Positions 6,850 to 14,234 of a stretch of 19,354 nt of DNA are shown here, in pieces. This DNA comes from Acidobacteriota bacterium (GTDB lineage Bacteria > Acidobacteriota > Vicinamibacteria > Vicinamibacterales > UBA8438), in the NCBI GenBank assembly GCA_005778315.1, contig SXOW01000323.1:1-19354 (forward strand), given 5' to 3'. The notes below the pieces were generated by a model. It did not search any database and was not told where the DNA came from. It saw only the letters and a program-made list of their open reading frames with translations. The stretch's first letter is position 1. Each line of letters starts with the position of its first letter. The position numbers were made by a program, and so were the translations under genes.

Positions 6850-8568
6850 ATGCAACTGAGACATGCCACGACCGTGTGCGGCCACGTCGCCGCGTCGCTA
6901 TGTGCCGAACCGACTCCAGCCATCGCGCAGAACGTCGACTGGCCGCTCCATAACCTGGATCTCGCCGGAAGTCGCTTCGCCCAAACCGACCAGATCACCC
7001 CGGAGAATGCACATCAACTCACACCACGCTGGCTCTTCCAGCATGGCGTCATCGATGGCGTCAGCAACCAGACCACGCCGATCGTCATCGACGGCATCAT
7101 GTATCTCACCGACTCCCGAGGCAGCGTGTACGCCGTGAACGCGCTCGATGGTCATCTGATTTGGCTGTACGACGTGACCGAACTGCTGGGGGGTGGCCTC
7201 CAGCAGGGGTATATCTTCCGCCATCGCGGGGTGACCTACGAAGACGGCGTGGTCTACAGCGCGGCCGGGTCGTTCGTGTTCGCCCTGGACGCCAAGACTG
7301 GCGAGCCGTTGCCCGGGTTCGGGGTTGATGGTCAGGCCAGTGTGATTCTTGACGTCCTGAAACGACAGTATCCCGATGTCGAGACCGCCATCTCCATGGG
7401 GTATTGGTTCACCACCGCACCGCAGATTCACAACGGCACGCTCTACGTCGGTTCGACACGCAGTGAGAGCCGGATTCCAGGCGGCCATGTCCTCGCCATT
7501 GACGCGAAGACCGGCGAGGTGGAATGGCATTTCAATACGGTGCCCCAGAGCGAAGCCGACCAGGGATGGGACATCGCCGGACCCACCTGGAATGGCGGCG
7601 GACGCGAAGGCGGTGGCATCTGGGAAACGCCGTCGATCGACCCGGACCTCAACATGATGTATGTCGCGGTGGGGAACCCGTTCGGGGACAGCACGCTCCG
7701 TGAAGGCCTCAACCTGTTTTCTGACTCTGTCGTCGCCCTGTCACTCGATACCGGTCAGCTGCAGTGGTACTACCAGCTGGTGCACCACGATGTGTGGGAC
7801 TACGACAACGGGTCGCAACCGATTCTGTTCGATATGGAAGTGGACGGCGAGCCGGTCAAGGCGCTCGCGCAAGCGAACAAGAACGGCTGGATGTACATCT
7901 TGAACCGGGAGACGGGCGAACCGGTCCACCCGATCATCGAGACCCCGGTCTCGACCGAAACGGACCGTGAGGGTGAAGTGCCGTACCCGACCCAGCCGAT
8001 CCCCCACAAGAAGAACGGCGAGCGGATGGAGCCCGTCTCGCCGGTGTTCCCTACCGACATTCCCGCCGAGCACGCGGCCGGAAAGAACATGGTGGAGCAG
8101 TTCACCCCGCTGGGACAAAACCAGATCTTCGCACCCGGTATGGGCGGCGGTGCCAGCTACGGCCCCATCGCCTTCAGCCCGGACACCGGTCTGCTGTACG
8201 TCAACGCCATCGACCAGCCGTTCAACTCCGGCCGAGGACCTCAGGGCTACTTCTCCGCCTATGACCCCACGACCGGCGAGCTTGTCTGGCGCCAGATTTT
8301 CGAGGGCTACGGGCAGGCCGGAGCAGTTGTCACCAAGGGCGGCGTCGTCTTCGTGGGCACCGGCAGCAACATCGCCGGCTATTTCTTCGCATACGACGCC
8401 AGAACCGGCGAAGAACTGTGGCGGTACAACACCGGCTCCGGCATCTTTGCCTCGCCAGCGGTGTATATGGTCGATGGTCAGGAATTCGTGACCGTGGCCT
8501 CCGGCGGCGGCTCCCGAGGGCGGCGCGGTGGAGACCTCATTCTGAGTTTCGCGCTGCCGAAACCATAG
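6850..8568 (+). CDS. PQQ-dependent dehydrogenase (quinoprotein, no haem domain)
   Basis: 572 residues from the ATG at 6850, set by AAGGAG (6837-6842) seven bases upstream; the frame opens farther upstream but without that support. The chain is an eight-bladed quinoprotein propeller with repeated 'ALDAKTGE..W' blade motifs (for example 144-152, 215-226, 515-524). Active-site features: VAVGNP (273-278), where the Asn binds the metal in this family; HHDVWDYDN (312-320), with D317 the likely catalytic base and D319 in the D-x-D position; and QANKNG (341-346), whose Lys contacts PQQ. HHDVWDYD is close to the HHDLWDMD of membrane glucose dehydrogenase, so a sugar or polyol substrate is as likely as an alcohol. 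The vicinal Cys pair of methanol dehydrogenases is absent. The leader ends in AIAQ but its hydrophobic core is short and broken by His and Cys, so export is less certain than usual. Electrons would pass to a separate cytochrome. Confidence 0.85.
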   Translation: MQLRHATTVCGHVAASLCAEPTPAIAQNVDWPLHNLDLAGSRFAQTDQITPENAHQLTPRWLFQHGVIDGVSNQTTPIVIDGIMYLTDSRGSVYAVNALDGHLIWLYDVTELLGGGLQQGYIFRHRGVTYEDGVVYSAAGSFVFALDAKTGEPLPGFGVDGQASVILDVLKRQYPDVETAISMGYWFTTAPQIHNGTLYVGSTRSESRIPGGHVLAIDAKTGEVEWHFNTVPQSEADQGWDIAGPTWNGGGREGGGIWETPSIDPDLNMMYVAVGNPFGDSTLREGLNLFSDSVVALSLDTGQLQWYYQLVHHDVWDYDNGSQPILFDMEVDGEPVKALAQANKNGWMYILNRETGEPVHPIIETPVSTETDREGEVPYPTQPIPHKKNGERMEPVSPVFPTDIPAEHAAGKNMVEQFTPLGQNQIFAPGMGGGASYGPIAFSPDTGLLYVNAIDQPFNSGRGPQGYFSAYDPTTGELVWRQIFEGYGQAGAVVTKGGVVFVGTGSNIAGYFFAYDARTGEELWRYNTGSGIFASPAVYMVDGQEFVTVASGGGSRGRRGGDLILSFALPKP

Positions 8569-8586
8569 GGGGCGTACCCCGGGTGG

Positions 8587-8619
8587 GGCCGCAGATAGAA
8601 GCAGCCAAGAGCTGCGGCC
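8587..8619. terminator. Hairpin between convergent genes, possible bidirectional terminator
   Basis: GGCCGCAG (8587-8594) and CTGCGGCC (8612-8619) give a perfect 8-bp stem with a 17-nt loop. It lies in the 60-bp gap between two convergent genes. No U-tract follows on either strand, so termination is inferred from position only. Confidence 0.4.
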
Positions 8620-8628
8620 GACAACCGG

Positions 8629-9129
8629 TTAGCGGGCCAGCGTCTGCGACCCGCTCACCGGGCCCAGGCAACTGGTGCCGGTGTAGTCGATCGCGATCTG
8701 CTGGCCGACCAGACGCGCCGTGCCGCTCAGCGTAAACGGGCACTGCACGCCGCCACGCGTGGCCAGGCCATCAGCCCTCACGGTCAACAGGTCGTCGACC
8801 AGCGTGCCACTCGCCAAGCCGGTCAGGACCACGCCGTCAGCACAGGTCGCGCTGAACGTCCCGCTATACAGGTCGCCCTTCTGCGTGTCGAACGTGAACC
8901 CCAATTCGGTGCACGAATCGGCCGCTGGGATCCCTGAACTAACCGGGGCCGCCGAGCGGAAACTCCAGGTTCCGAGGAGTACCGGGGTAATGGTCACCGC
9001 GGATGGCGCCCCGGGTGCCAGTTCACTTCTGCTCTCAAATTCGCAGCCAACCAGCAGGACGGACAACGCGCCGACCAGCGCTGGGGTCCAGAATCGTCTC
9101 CGTAACCACGATAAGTGTCGTTCGTACAC
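8629..9129 (-). CDS. Hypothetical lipoprotein with four mature cysteines
   Basis: 166 residues from a GTG start. GGAG seven bases upstream and a typical lipoprotein leader support it: RRRFWTPALVGALSVLLVGC, with the lipobox LVGC and lipidated C29. The mature domain begins after a Ser/Pro/Ala linker with 'LLGTWSFRS' and has four cysteines (C73, C96, C130, C154), enough for two disulfides. Small-residue motifs such as GTFSATCADG, CPFTLSGTARLVG and YTGTSCLGPVSG suggest a small all-beta domain. I associate this pattern with acidobacterial lipoproteins of unknown function, from memory and not from a search. It should be anchored in the outer or inner membrane. Its end converges with the quinoprotein gene; no operon partner is close. 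Confidence 0.75.
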   Translation of the reverse strand: MYERHLSWLRRRFWTPALVGALSVLLVGCEFESRSELAPGAPSAVTITPVLLGTWSFRSAAPVSSGIPAADSCTELGFTFDTQKGDLYSGTFSATCADGVVLTGLASGTLVDDLLTVRADGLATRGGVQCPFTLSGTARLVGQQIAIDYTGTSCLGPVSGSQTLAR

Positions 9130-9416
9130 TCATGCTCTCCGTGTCGTCGCGTCTCGTCGGTGCCGTGTGCACCCGAGTCCAGCGCGCCGCACCCATCACC
9201 GACGCCGACGCGGCCGCCGGACGTCCTTATCGGTCGTGCGATCGCATGCCAGGAGGACTGCAACACCCATGCCGGGCTGGACTTGAGCTGGGGGCTACCC
9301 TGGGCGCCGGGAGGCTCCGGTCCGTGTCCGTACGCACACCATCGCGAGATTGGCCGGACACGCATGACGCGGGGGTCGGGCGGCTCACCGCCGCGTGACA
9401 GAGACGCGACCAGTCC
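9130..9416. other. Intergenic region, 287 bp, no gene seen
   Basis: This lies between the lipoprotein start and the stop of the upstream VWFA gene, both on the minus strand. Open frames here have no ribosome-binding site and low-complexity Arg/Pro/Thr-rich translations. It probably carries the lipoprotein promoter, but no clear -35/-10 pair was found. Short GC-rich stems, such as GCGGC/GCCGC near 9381-9395, are too weak to call. Confidence 0.5.
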
Positions 9417-10418
9417 TCAGCGCACCATGAGGGGGCGGGAGGGGGTGCTGCGGACGCGGTGACGGCGGCGGGTGACCTTCACCTCGACCGTCTCCGGGGG
9501 AATCAGACCGATCGGGCGAGCATACGTCACGAGATACTGGTGACTGATCTCATTTCCGATGCGCGCCGCCATCTTGGGGATAGCCGATGTGGCGCCGAGT
9601 TCCTCCCGGCCTCCGCCGGTCGTGCTGGGCAGCTGTTCCAGCAGGGACGCCCGGTCGCGGTCTCCGTCATCCTGAAGGAGCGCCCCCCTGGTGAAGGTCG
9701 AGACATCAGGGGCAGGGGCGAACGTCGTCATGTCCGGCGCACGCACAACAAGCGTGTGCACCGCCACCTTCGTCTCCCGGAGCACATCAAGCACGACCTT
9801 GTAGCCAATGCCTTGGCCTCCTCGTGGAGAAATGACCTGCCCTGAGCGCTGGCGCCCAAAGTCCACACGGGACAGCTGCGTCTGAGCGTCCTCACCGGTC
9901 AGCAACACGATGATCGGGCGGATCGCGCCACGCCGGTCGAGGTCGGCTGCCGTCTGGGCGAGCCCATTCATCAGGTATGCGCTCGTTTCCGAGAACGGCG
10001 CGTATTGAGACGCGGCCAGGCGGAGCTGGTCCTTGTTCGTGGTGTAGTCGACGACCGTTGTGAGGTGATCGCCAAAGGTGATCAGCGCGATTTGTTGCCC
10101 GTCCGGCAGCGTGTCAAGCAACTCGGTGATCGCGTTGCGGACATGCGAGATGTTCCGGGCGAAACCGTAGCTGTCGTCGACCAGAATGGCGACCTGCATC
10201 GGCACCTCAGCCCGTTCCACTCGCAGCACTTCACGCTGCTGCTTGTCTTCCTCGACGACGAACTCATCGAGGGTGAGATCGAGGACCGGCTCGCCGCTAC
10301 GGATCACGCTGACAAACAGCGCTTGCTCCAGCTCCTGCGCGTGGGCCGCCCCGCCGACACCGAGCCCGCCGACGAGTGTCAGAGCCGCAGCGACGCCATA
10401 GGATCGGGTGACTTGCAT
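9417..10418 (-). CDS. Secreted VWFA-domain protein, acidobacterial type
   Basis: 333 residues from the ATG at 10418. This start is preferred because it opens directly into a Sec leader (RSYGVAAALTLVGGLGVGGAAHA), with AGGG six bases upstream; the longer frame adds 50 unlikely residues. Residues 31-70 (FVSVIRSGEPVLDLTLDEFVVEEDKQ) form the small beta domain that precedes the VWFA fold in the Acidobacterial VWFA family (TIGR03436 type). The VWFA domain spans about 73-230. Its metal site is modified: the usual DxSxS reads D81-D-S-Y-G85, with Gly for the last Ser; T145 and the acidic pair E176-D177 fill the other loop positions. Metal-dependent ligand binding may thus be weakened. The tail (VKVTRRRHRVRSTPSRP) is very basic. 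The role of the family is unknown; protein-protein adhesion in the envelope is the usual guess. Confidence 0.8.
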   Translation of the reverse strand: MQVTRSYGVAAALTLVGGLGVGGAAHAQELEQALFVSVIRSGEPVLDLTLDEFVVEEDKQQREVLRVERAEVPMQVAILVDDSYGFARNISHVRNAITELLDTLPDGQQIALITFGDHLTTVVDYTTNKDQLRLAASQYAPFSETSAYLMNGLAQTAADLDRRGAIRPIIVLLTGEDAQTQLSRVDFGRQRSGQVISPRGGQGIGYKVVLDVLRETKVAVHTLVVRAPDMTTFAPAPDVSTFTRGALLQDDGDRDRASLLEQLPSTTGGGREELGATSAIPKMAARIGNEISHQYLVTYARPIGLIPPETVEVKVTRRRHRVRSTPSRPLMVR

Positions 10419-10500
10419 GAGGTGCCCTGTGTCACTTCCTGTCCGCCCTGCGAAAGCTGATCGACAACACGCGACCGAGAGTGGAGAACGGATGGCACGC

Positions 10501-10506
10501 AGTATA
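10501..10506 (-). promoter_or_regulatory. -10-like box (TATACT) upstream of the VWFA gene
   Basis: TATACT on the minus strand matches five of six consensus bases and lies in the 106-bp gap between the FAH-family gene and the VWFA gene. No matching -35 is seen. If real, the VWFA gene has its own promoter and is not only read through from the FAH gene. Confidence 0.25.
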
Positions 10507-10524
10507 TCCGCGTTGAGAGCCGGG

Positions 10525-11298
10525 CTACGCGCCCTCAAAGCGGTTCCGCAAGGTGCCGATCCCATCAATCGTGACCTCGACGACGGTCCCCGGTTTCATA
10601 GACCCCACGCCGACGGAGGTGCCGCAGCAGATCACATCGCCTGGGTGCAGCGTCATGTCCCGGGAGATCGCGCTCACGATGCGGGACGGCGACATGAACA
10701 GATCGGTGACCGGGTAGCACTGGCGCTCCTGCCCCTCGTAGACCGTACGAATCGTGAGCGTCGCCGGGTCGAGCCCGGTCGCCACGACCGGACCAAAGAC
10801 CCCGAACGTGTCGAAACTCTTGGCTCGTGTCCACTGCTGAAACGTCGGATCCGCCATCGTGATACCCGCGGCGGTGACGTCGTTGACGCAGGTATACCCG
10901 AAGATGTGCCGTGCCGCCTCGGCCTCCGCGACGGCCCGGCACACGGCGCCGATGACGATCCCGAGTTCCCCCTCGAACACCACCTTGCCGTCATAGGCGG
11001 CGGGCTGCCGTATCGTACCGTCGGTGGCCAGATACGACCCGTTGGCCTTGATGAAATAGAGCGGCTCTGGCGGCTCGGCTTGGCCCAGCTTCGCCGCCGT
11101 GGCGCGTGAGTTGTTCCAGAGCGCCACCATCTTGCCAGCCACCGTCGGGGTCAACGTGGTCACCTCGTCACGCCGCAGGCTGGCGCCGGTCGCCGTCGGC
11201 CGGTCAAACATGTCCCCCTCGTGGACCGCGATCGTGTCCTCGCTCAGCGTGCCAAATCCAACCGCGCCCTGGTGCTCAAAACGTATCCACTGCGTCAT
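10525..11298 (-). CDS. Fumarylacetoacetate hydrolase family protein
   Basis: 257 residues, the usual length for the short bacterial members of the FAH family. The catalytic core runs from about residue 55 to the end. Metal ligands are E109 and E111 (FEGELGIVIG) and D140 (CVNDVTA); the catalytic-site lysine is in RAKSFDTFG (K160). The end, GDVICCGTSVGVG-(S)-MKPG, is the standard signature strand. Members cleave C-C bonds of beta-diketo acids (fumarylacetoacetate, acylpyruvates) or isomerise/decarboxylate homoprotocatechuate-pathway acids, so the exact reaction cannot be told from sequence. There is no signal peptide, so it is the one clearly cytosolic enzyme among exported neighbours. GAGGAG upstream of the ATG supports the start. 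It is divergent from the beta-propeller gene at 11414 and lies 106 nt upstream of the VWFA gene on the same strand. Confidence 0.85.
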   Translation of the reverse strand: MTQWIRFEHQGAVGFGTLSEDTIAVHEGDMFDRPTATGASLRRDEVTTLTPTVAGKMVALWNNSRATAAKLGQAEPPEPLYFIKANGSYLATDGTIRQPAAYDGKVVFEGELGIVIGAVCRAVAEAEAARHIFGYTCVNDVTAAGITMADPTFQQWTRAKSFDTFGVFGPVVATGLDPATLTIRTVYEGQERQCYPVTDLFMSPSRIVSAISRDMTLHPGDVICCGTSVGVGSMKPGTVVEVTIDGIGTLRNRFEGA

Positions 11299-11342
11299 CG
11301 ACTCTCCTCGAAAACGGGCGTTCAGTCCGCCAGCGATCCGGC

Positions 11343-11354
11343 AGGCTGAAGCCT
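11343..11354. promoter_or_regulatory. Small dyad in the FAH / beta-propeller divergent gap
   Basis: AGGCT-GA-AGCCT is a perfect 5-bp dyad in the 115-bp gap between two divergent starts. Another AGGCT occurs at 11381-11385. It could be an operator, but dyads this short are common by chance. Confidence 0.2.
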
Positions 11355-11413
11355 TGCGCCAGCCACGCTAACATATTGCCAGGCTACGCAATGGATCCCA
11401 TGGGAGGCCCGCC

Positions 11414-12772
11414 TTGACCCTTGCTCGACTCGCGCTCGTCCTCACGCTCGCCGCCGTCGTCCCCGCCGGGCTCTCGGCGCAGTCCAACTGGCCGCAGTTT
11501 CGAGGTCTCGAGGGAGGGGTCGCCGGCAACAACCCGGTGCTGCCGGACACCTGGGGACCGGACGAGAACATCGTGTGGAGAATCGACGTGCCCGGCCGCG
11601 GGTGGAGCTCCCCCATCGTGTGGGACGACCACGTATTCATCACGTCGGTCATCAATACCTCCGGTGTGGAGACCCCGATCAAACCGCTCAGTCAGTATCA
11701 GTCGCGTTCGTTCGACGGTCCCATGACCGGAGCGGATCTCGAGATGCCGACGGTGCCGCTCCGTTGGGTGCTCTACGACGTGGACTTCGAGACCGGCGTC
11801 GTGCGCTGGGAACGCACCCTGCACACGGCGACGCCAGGGACGAAGCACGAAAAGAACAGCTATGCCTCCGAAACCCCGGTCACCGACGGAAACCGGGTCT
11901 ACGTCTATCTAGGCTATGTGGGCCTGTTCGCCTTCGACCTCGACGGCACCCAGCTCTGGCACACGCCGATGGAGGCACCCGAGATGCGCGATGGCTGGGG
12001 CACGGCGTCGTCGCCGGTGGTGCACGGCGACCGCCTCTTTCTCGTCCAGGACAGCCTGGACCAGTCGTTCATCGCCGCCTACGACACCGCAACCGGGTCC
12101 CAGCTGTGGCGGGTTGACCGCGACGACGCCTCGAACTGGTCGACACCGTTCATCTGGGAAAACGACGTCCGGACCGAGATCGTGACCACCGGCAGCGGCG
12201 GCGTCCGATCGTATGACCTGGACGGCGGGTATCTGTGGGGCCTGAGCGGCATGTCATCCATCCATGTTGCCACCCCGGTCACGCGCCACGGCCTGCTCTA
12301 TATCAACTCGGGCTACACGGCTGACTCGCATAGACCGGTCTACGCGGTTCGGGCCGGGGCCGCCGGGGACATCTCCCTGGCGGACGGCACGACGAGCAAC
12401 GACTACGTCGTCTGGTCCCACCCGACGCTCGGTTCCTACAACCCGTCGTCGCTGGTCTACCTCGACTACCACTACACCTTGCTCGACCGTGGCATCCTCC
12501 TCTGCCACGACGCCCGAACCGGCGCCGAGGTGTATCCGCGCCAACGCGTGTCGCCCGGCGGCACCCTGTTCACGGCCTCACCGTGGGCGTACAACGGCAG
12601 AATTTTCGCCATCAGCGAAGACGGTGACACCTATGTCATGAAGGCGGGGCCGGCGTTCGAACTCCTGGGAACGAACGCATTGAACGAATGGACGCTGGCC
12701 ACGCCGGCCATCGCTCACGGCAGTCTGATCGTGCGGACGGTGTCGAGCCTCTATCGCATCTCAGCGCTATAG
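11414..12772 (+). CDS. Secreted PQQ-like beta-propeller repeat protein
   Basis: 452 residues. The start is TTG, chosen because GGGAGG (11402-11407) lies six bases before it and the frame opens directly into a clean Sec leader (ARLALVLTLAAVVPAGLSA); the nearby ATGs at 11391 and 11400 are out of frame. The mature protein opens with SNWPQFRG, a common start of PQQ-like propellers in Acidobacteria and Planctomycetes. Blade motifs repeat through the chain: 'NIVWRIDVPGRGWSSPIV', 'VRWERTLHTA', 'LFAFDLDGTQLWHTPM', 'IAAYDTATGSQLWRVD'. The catalytic WDYD and K-N-G motifs of true quinoprotein dehydrogenases are missing, so PQQ binding or oxidation should not be assumed. A binding, assembly or lyase-like role is possible. 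It is divergent from the FAH-family gene and convergent with the ankyrin operon. Confidence 0.82.
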   Translation: MTLARLALVLTLAAVVPAGLSAQSNWPQFRGLEGGVAGNNPVLPDTWGPDENIVWRIDVPGRGWSSPIVWDDHVFITSVINTSGVETPIKPLSQYQSRSFDGPMTGADLEMPTVPLRWVLYDVDFETGVVRWERTLHTATPGTKHEKNSYASETPVTDGNRVYVYLGYVGLFAFDLDGTQLWHTPMEAPEMRDGWGTASSPVVHGDRLFLVQDSLDQSFIAAYDTATGSQLWRVDRDDASNWSTPFIWENDVRTEIVTTGSGGVRSYDLDGGYLWGLSGMSSIHVATPVTRHGLLYINSGYTADSHRPVYAVRAGAAGDISLADGTTSNDYVVWSHPTLGSYNPSSLVYLDYHYTLLDRGILLCHDARTGAEVYPRQRVSPGGTLFTASPWAYNGRIFAISEDGDTYVMKAGPAFELLGTNALNEWTLATPAIAHGSLIVRTVSSLYRISAL

Positions 12773-12783
12773 CCGTGCGACAT

Positions 12784-12811
12784 CCTATCGGTATCAGCCT
12801 ATCGGTATCAG
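12784..12811. repeat. Tandem 14-bp duplication in a convergent gap
   Basis: CCTATCGGTATCAG occurs twice head to tail (12784-12797, 12798-12811), exact. It fills most of the 46-bp gap between the propeller stop and the ankyrin stop. It is AT-richer than its surroundings. It is probably a slippage duplication; no terminator hairpin is evident. Confidence 0.85.
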
Positions 12812-12818
12812 CCCTCGG

Positions 12819-14234
12819 TCAGCGGCTGCACCGGGCTGGATATTCCGGGTCCGAATACGGCGGTGGGCTGCCTGGAGCGCTGGGGGACGTCGCGCCTTGG
12901 TCGAGCAGCACCACCTCCAACTCGGGAAACCGGCGTCCGAGATTCCCGTAGAACACGCCTTGGGCGATGGTGAGCGGCGTCCACCGGCAGTCGTTCACGT
13001 GATTCAGCGCGGCGCCCTGCTCGAGCAGAAACAGTGTCAGTTCCTTCGAGCCCCGCATCACCGACCCGTGCAGCGCGCTGTCGCCGTTCGCATTGATGGT
13101 CGTCACCACATCGCCGAGTTCGATCATCAATTTGACCGCGTCGAGCGCCTCTTCCTGGCTCCCGGCTGTCTCGTTCGGCCACACCGCCACCCCAGCCGCC
13201 GCGAGCAACGCGGTCGTGCCATCCTCGTTCGTCGAAAGCGGGTCGGCACCCAGGTCGAGCAGCAGCCGCATCAGTGCCAGATCGACGACCTGCGCGGCAA
13301 GCAGAAACGGCGTTGCGCCAATGCGGTTCAGTTTGTTCCGGTACCCGTCCTGGGGCTCCTTGGTTTGCCGCGCGTTGACGTCGGCACCGTGGGCGACCAG
13401 CGCGCGGACCAGTTCCAGGTCTGTCACCCGCCCGCTCTGCCGCGGGGATGGATTGTGTTGGTTCTTGTTCGTATTCGGACGTCGCGTCCAGACGAGCTGG
13501 TGCAGCGCGGTCCACCCCTGTTCGGCCGCATTCGGATGGACACCGCGCTCCAGCAGACGGACCGCCAGGTCATAGTGGGCGTTGATGACGGCCACCACCA
13601 GTGCACCCGTCCCATCAGGGAGGGTCTGGTGCACATCTGCCCCTGCATCGAGCAACGCGTCCACGGTGCCAATATGCCCGAGTCGCGCCGCGAACATGAG
13701 CGGGGTGAACCCGGCATCCGACCGACCGTCCACGTCGGCCCCACCCGCGACCAATGGGGCCACGACGTCGGCGTGCCGTTCGGCGGCGGCCCACATCAAG
13801 GCGGTCTGGCCCATCCAACTCTCGCGCGCCCGCGGGTCCGCGCCATGCGCCAGCAACAACCGTACGCTATCGACGACACCCGTGCGCGCCGCGACCATCA
13901 ATGGCGTCTCGCCGGTGGGCGACGCCAGATTCGGATCGGCGCCAGAGTCCAGGAGTCGTTGGATGGTTGGCACGTGGCCGCCCTGACCGGCTAGCGCCAA
14001 GGGCGTCGCACCGAAACGGTTCATGGCATTGACATCGACGCCGCGGTCGAGGGCCCGCTGCACCGAGACGATGTCTCCGGCATGCGCCGCGTGATGCAGC
14101 GGGGTGTCGTCGGTTGCACCAGATTGTGCGGTGGCCTTTCCTGACAGGCCCACCAGGCACGCCACAGTGAAGAGCGCCGCACCGGTGGCCTGGGCGCGGT
14201 GCGACGACCTCCGACGACCTGGAGATCTAGACAT
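12819..14234 (-). CDS. Secreted ankyrin-repeat protein, last gene of the DUF1592/DUF1552 operon
   Basis: 471 residues from the ATG at 14234, which overlaps the end of the upstream DUF1552 gene by 8 nt and leaves a basic n-region followed by a hydrophobic leader (ATGAALFTVACLVGLSGKATAQ). Residues about 42-450 are ten or eleven ankyrin repeats with the 'TPLHHAA..G....V..LLD.GADVN' pattern (starts near 43, 75, 108, 142, 175, 208, 240, 306, 339, 384 and 417). Two repeats carry inserts: 251-272 (Asn/Pro/Arg-rich) and 350-362. There is no catalytic domain. Ankyrin stacks bind other proteins, so a periplasmic scaffold or inhibitor of the co-encoded DUF1592 and DUF1552 proteins is a reasonable inference. 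There is no strong ribosome-binding site, and the overlap suggests translational coupling. Confidence 0.85.
   Translation of the reverse strand: MSRSPGRRRSSHRAQATGAALFTVACLVGLSGKATAQSGATDDTPLHHAAHAGDIVSVQRALDRGVDVNAMNRFGATPLALAGQGGHVPTIQRLLDSGADPNLASPTGETPLMVAARTGVVDSVRLLLAHGADPRARESWMGQTALMWAAAERHADVVAPLVAGGADVDGRSDAGFTPLMFAARLGHIGTVDALLDAGADVHQTLPDGTGALVVAVINAHYDLAVRLLERGVHPNAAEQGWTALHQLVWTRRPNTNKNQHNPSPRQSGRVTDLELVRALVAHGADVNARQTKEPQDGYRNKLNRIGATPFLLAAQVVDLALMRLLLDLGADPLSTNEDGTTALLAAAGVAVWPNETAGSQEEALDAVKLMIELGDVVTTINANGDSALHGSVMRGSKELTLFLLEQGAALNHVNDCRWTPLTIAQGVFYGNLGRRFPELEVVLLDQGATSPSAPGSPPPYSDPEYPARCSR

Noticed and set aside
9416..9431. CCTCA...TGAGG stem as a terminator of the VWFA gene
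   Set aside because: It has only five base pairs, partly inside the coding end, with no T-tract.
10419..10568. 50-codon extension of the VWFA protein
   Set aside because: It runs into the end of the FAH-family gene and precedes a clear Sec leader that starts at 10418.
13968..13984. TGGCACG match resembling a -24 sigma-54 element
   Set aside because: It is inside the ankyrin coding sequence and has no -12 element.
12897..13994. Plus-strand open frame of 365 codons opposite the ankyrin gene
   Set aside because: The ankyrin repeats on the minus strand are unmistakable; the repeat DNA creates a repetitive shadow frame.
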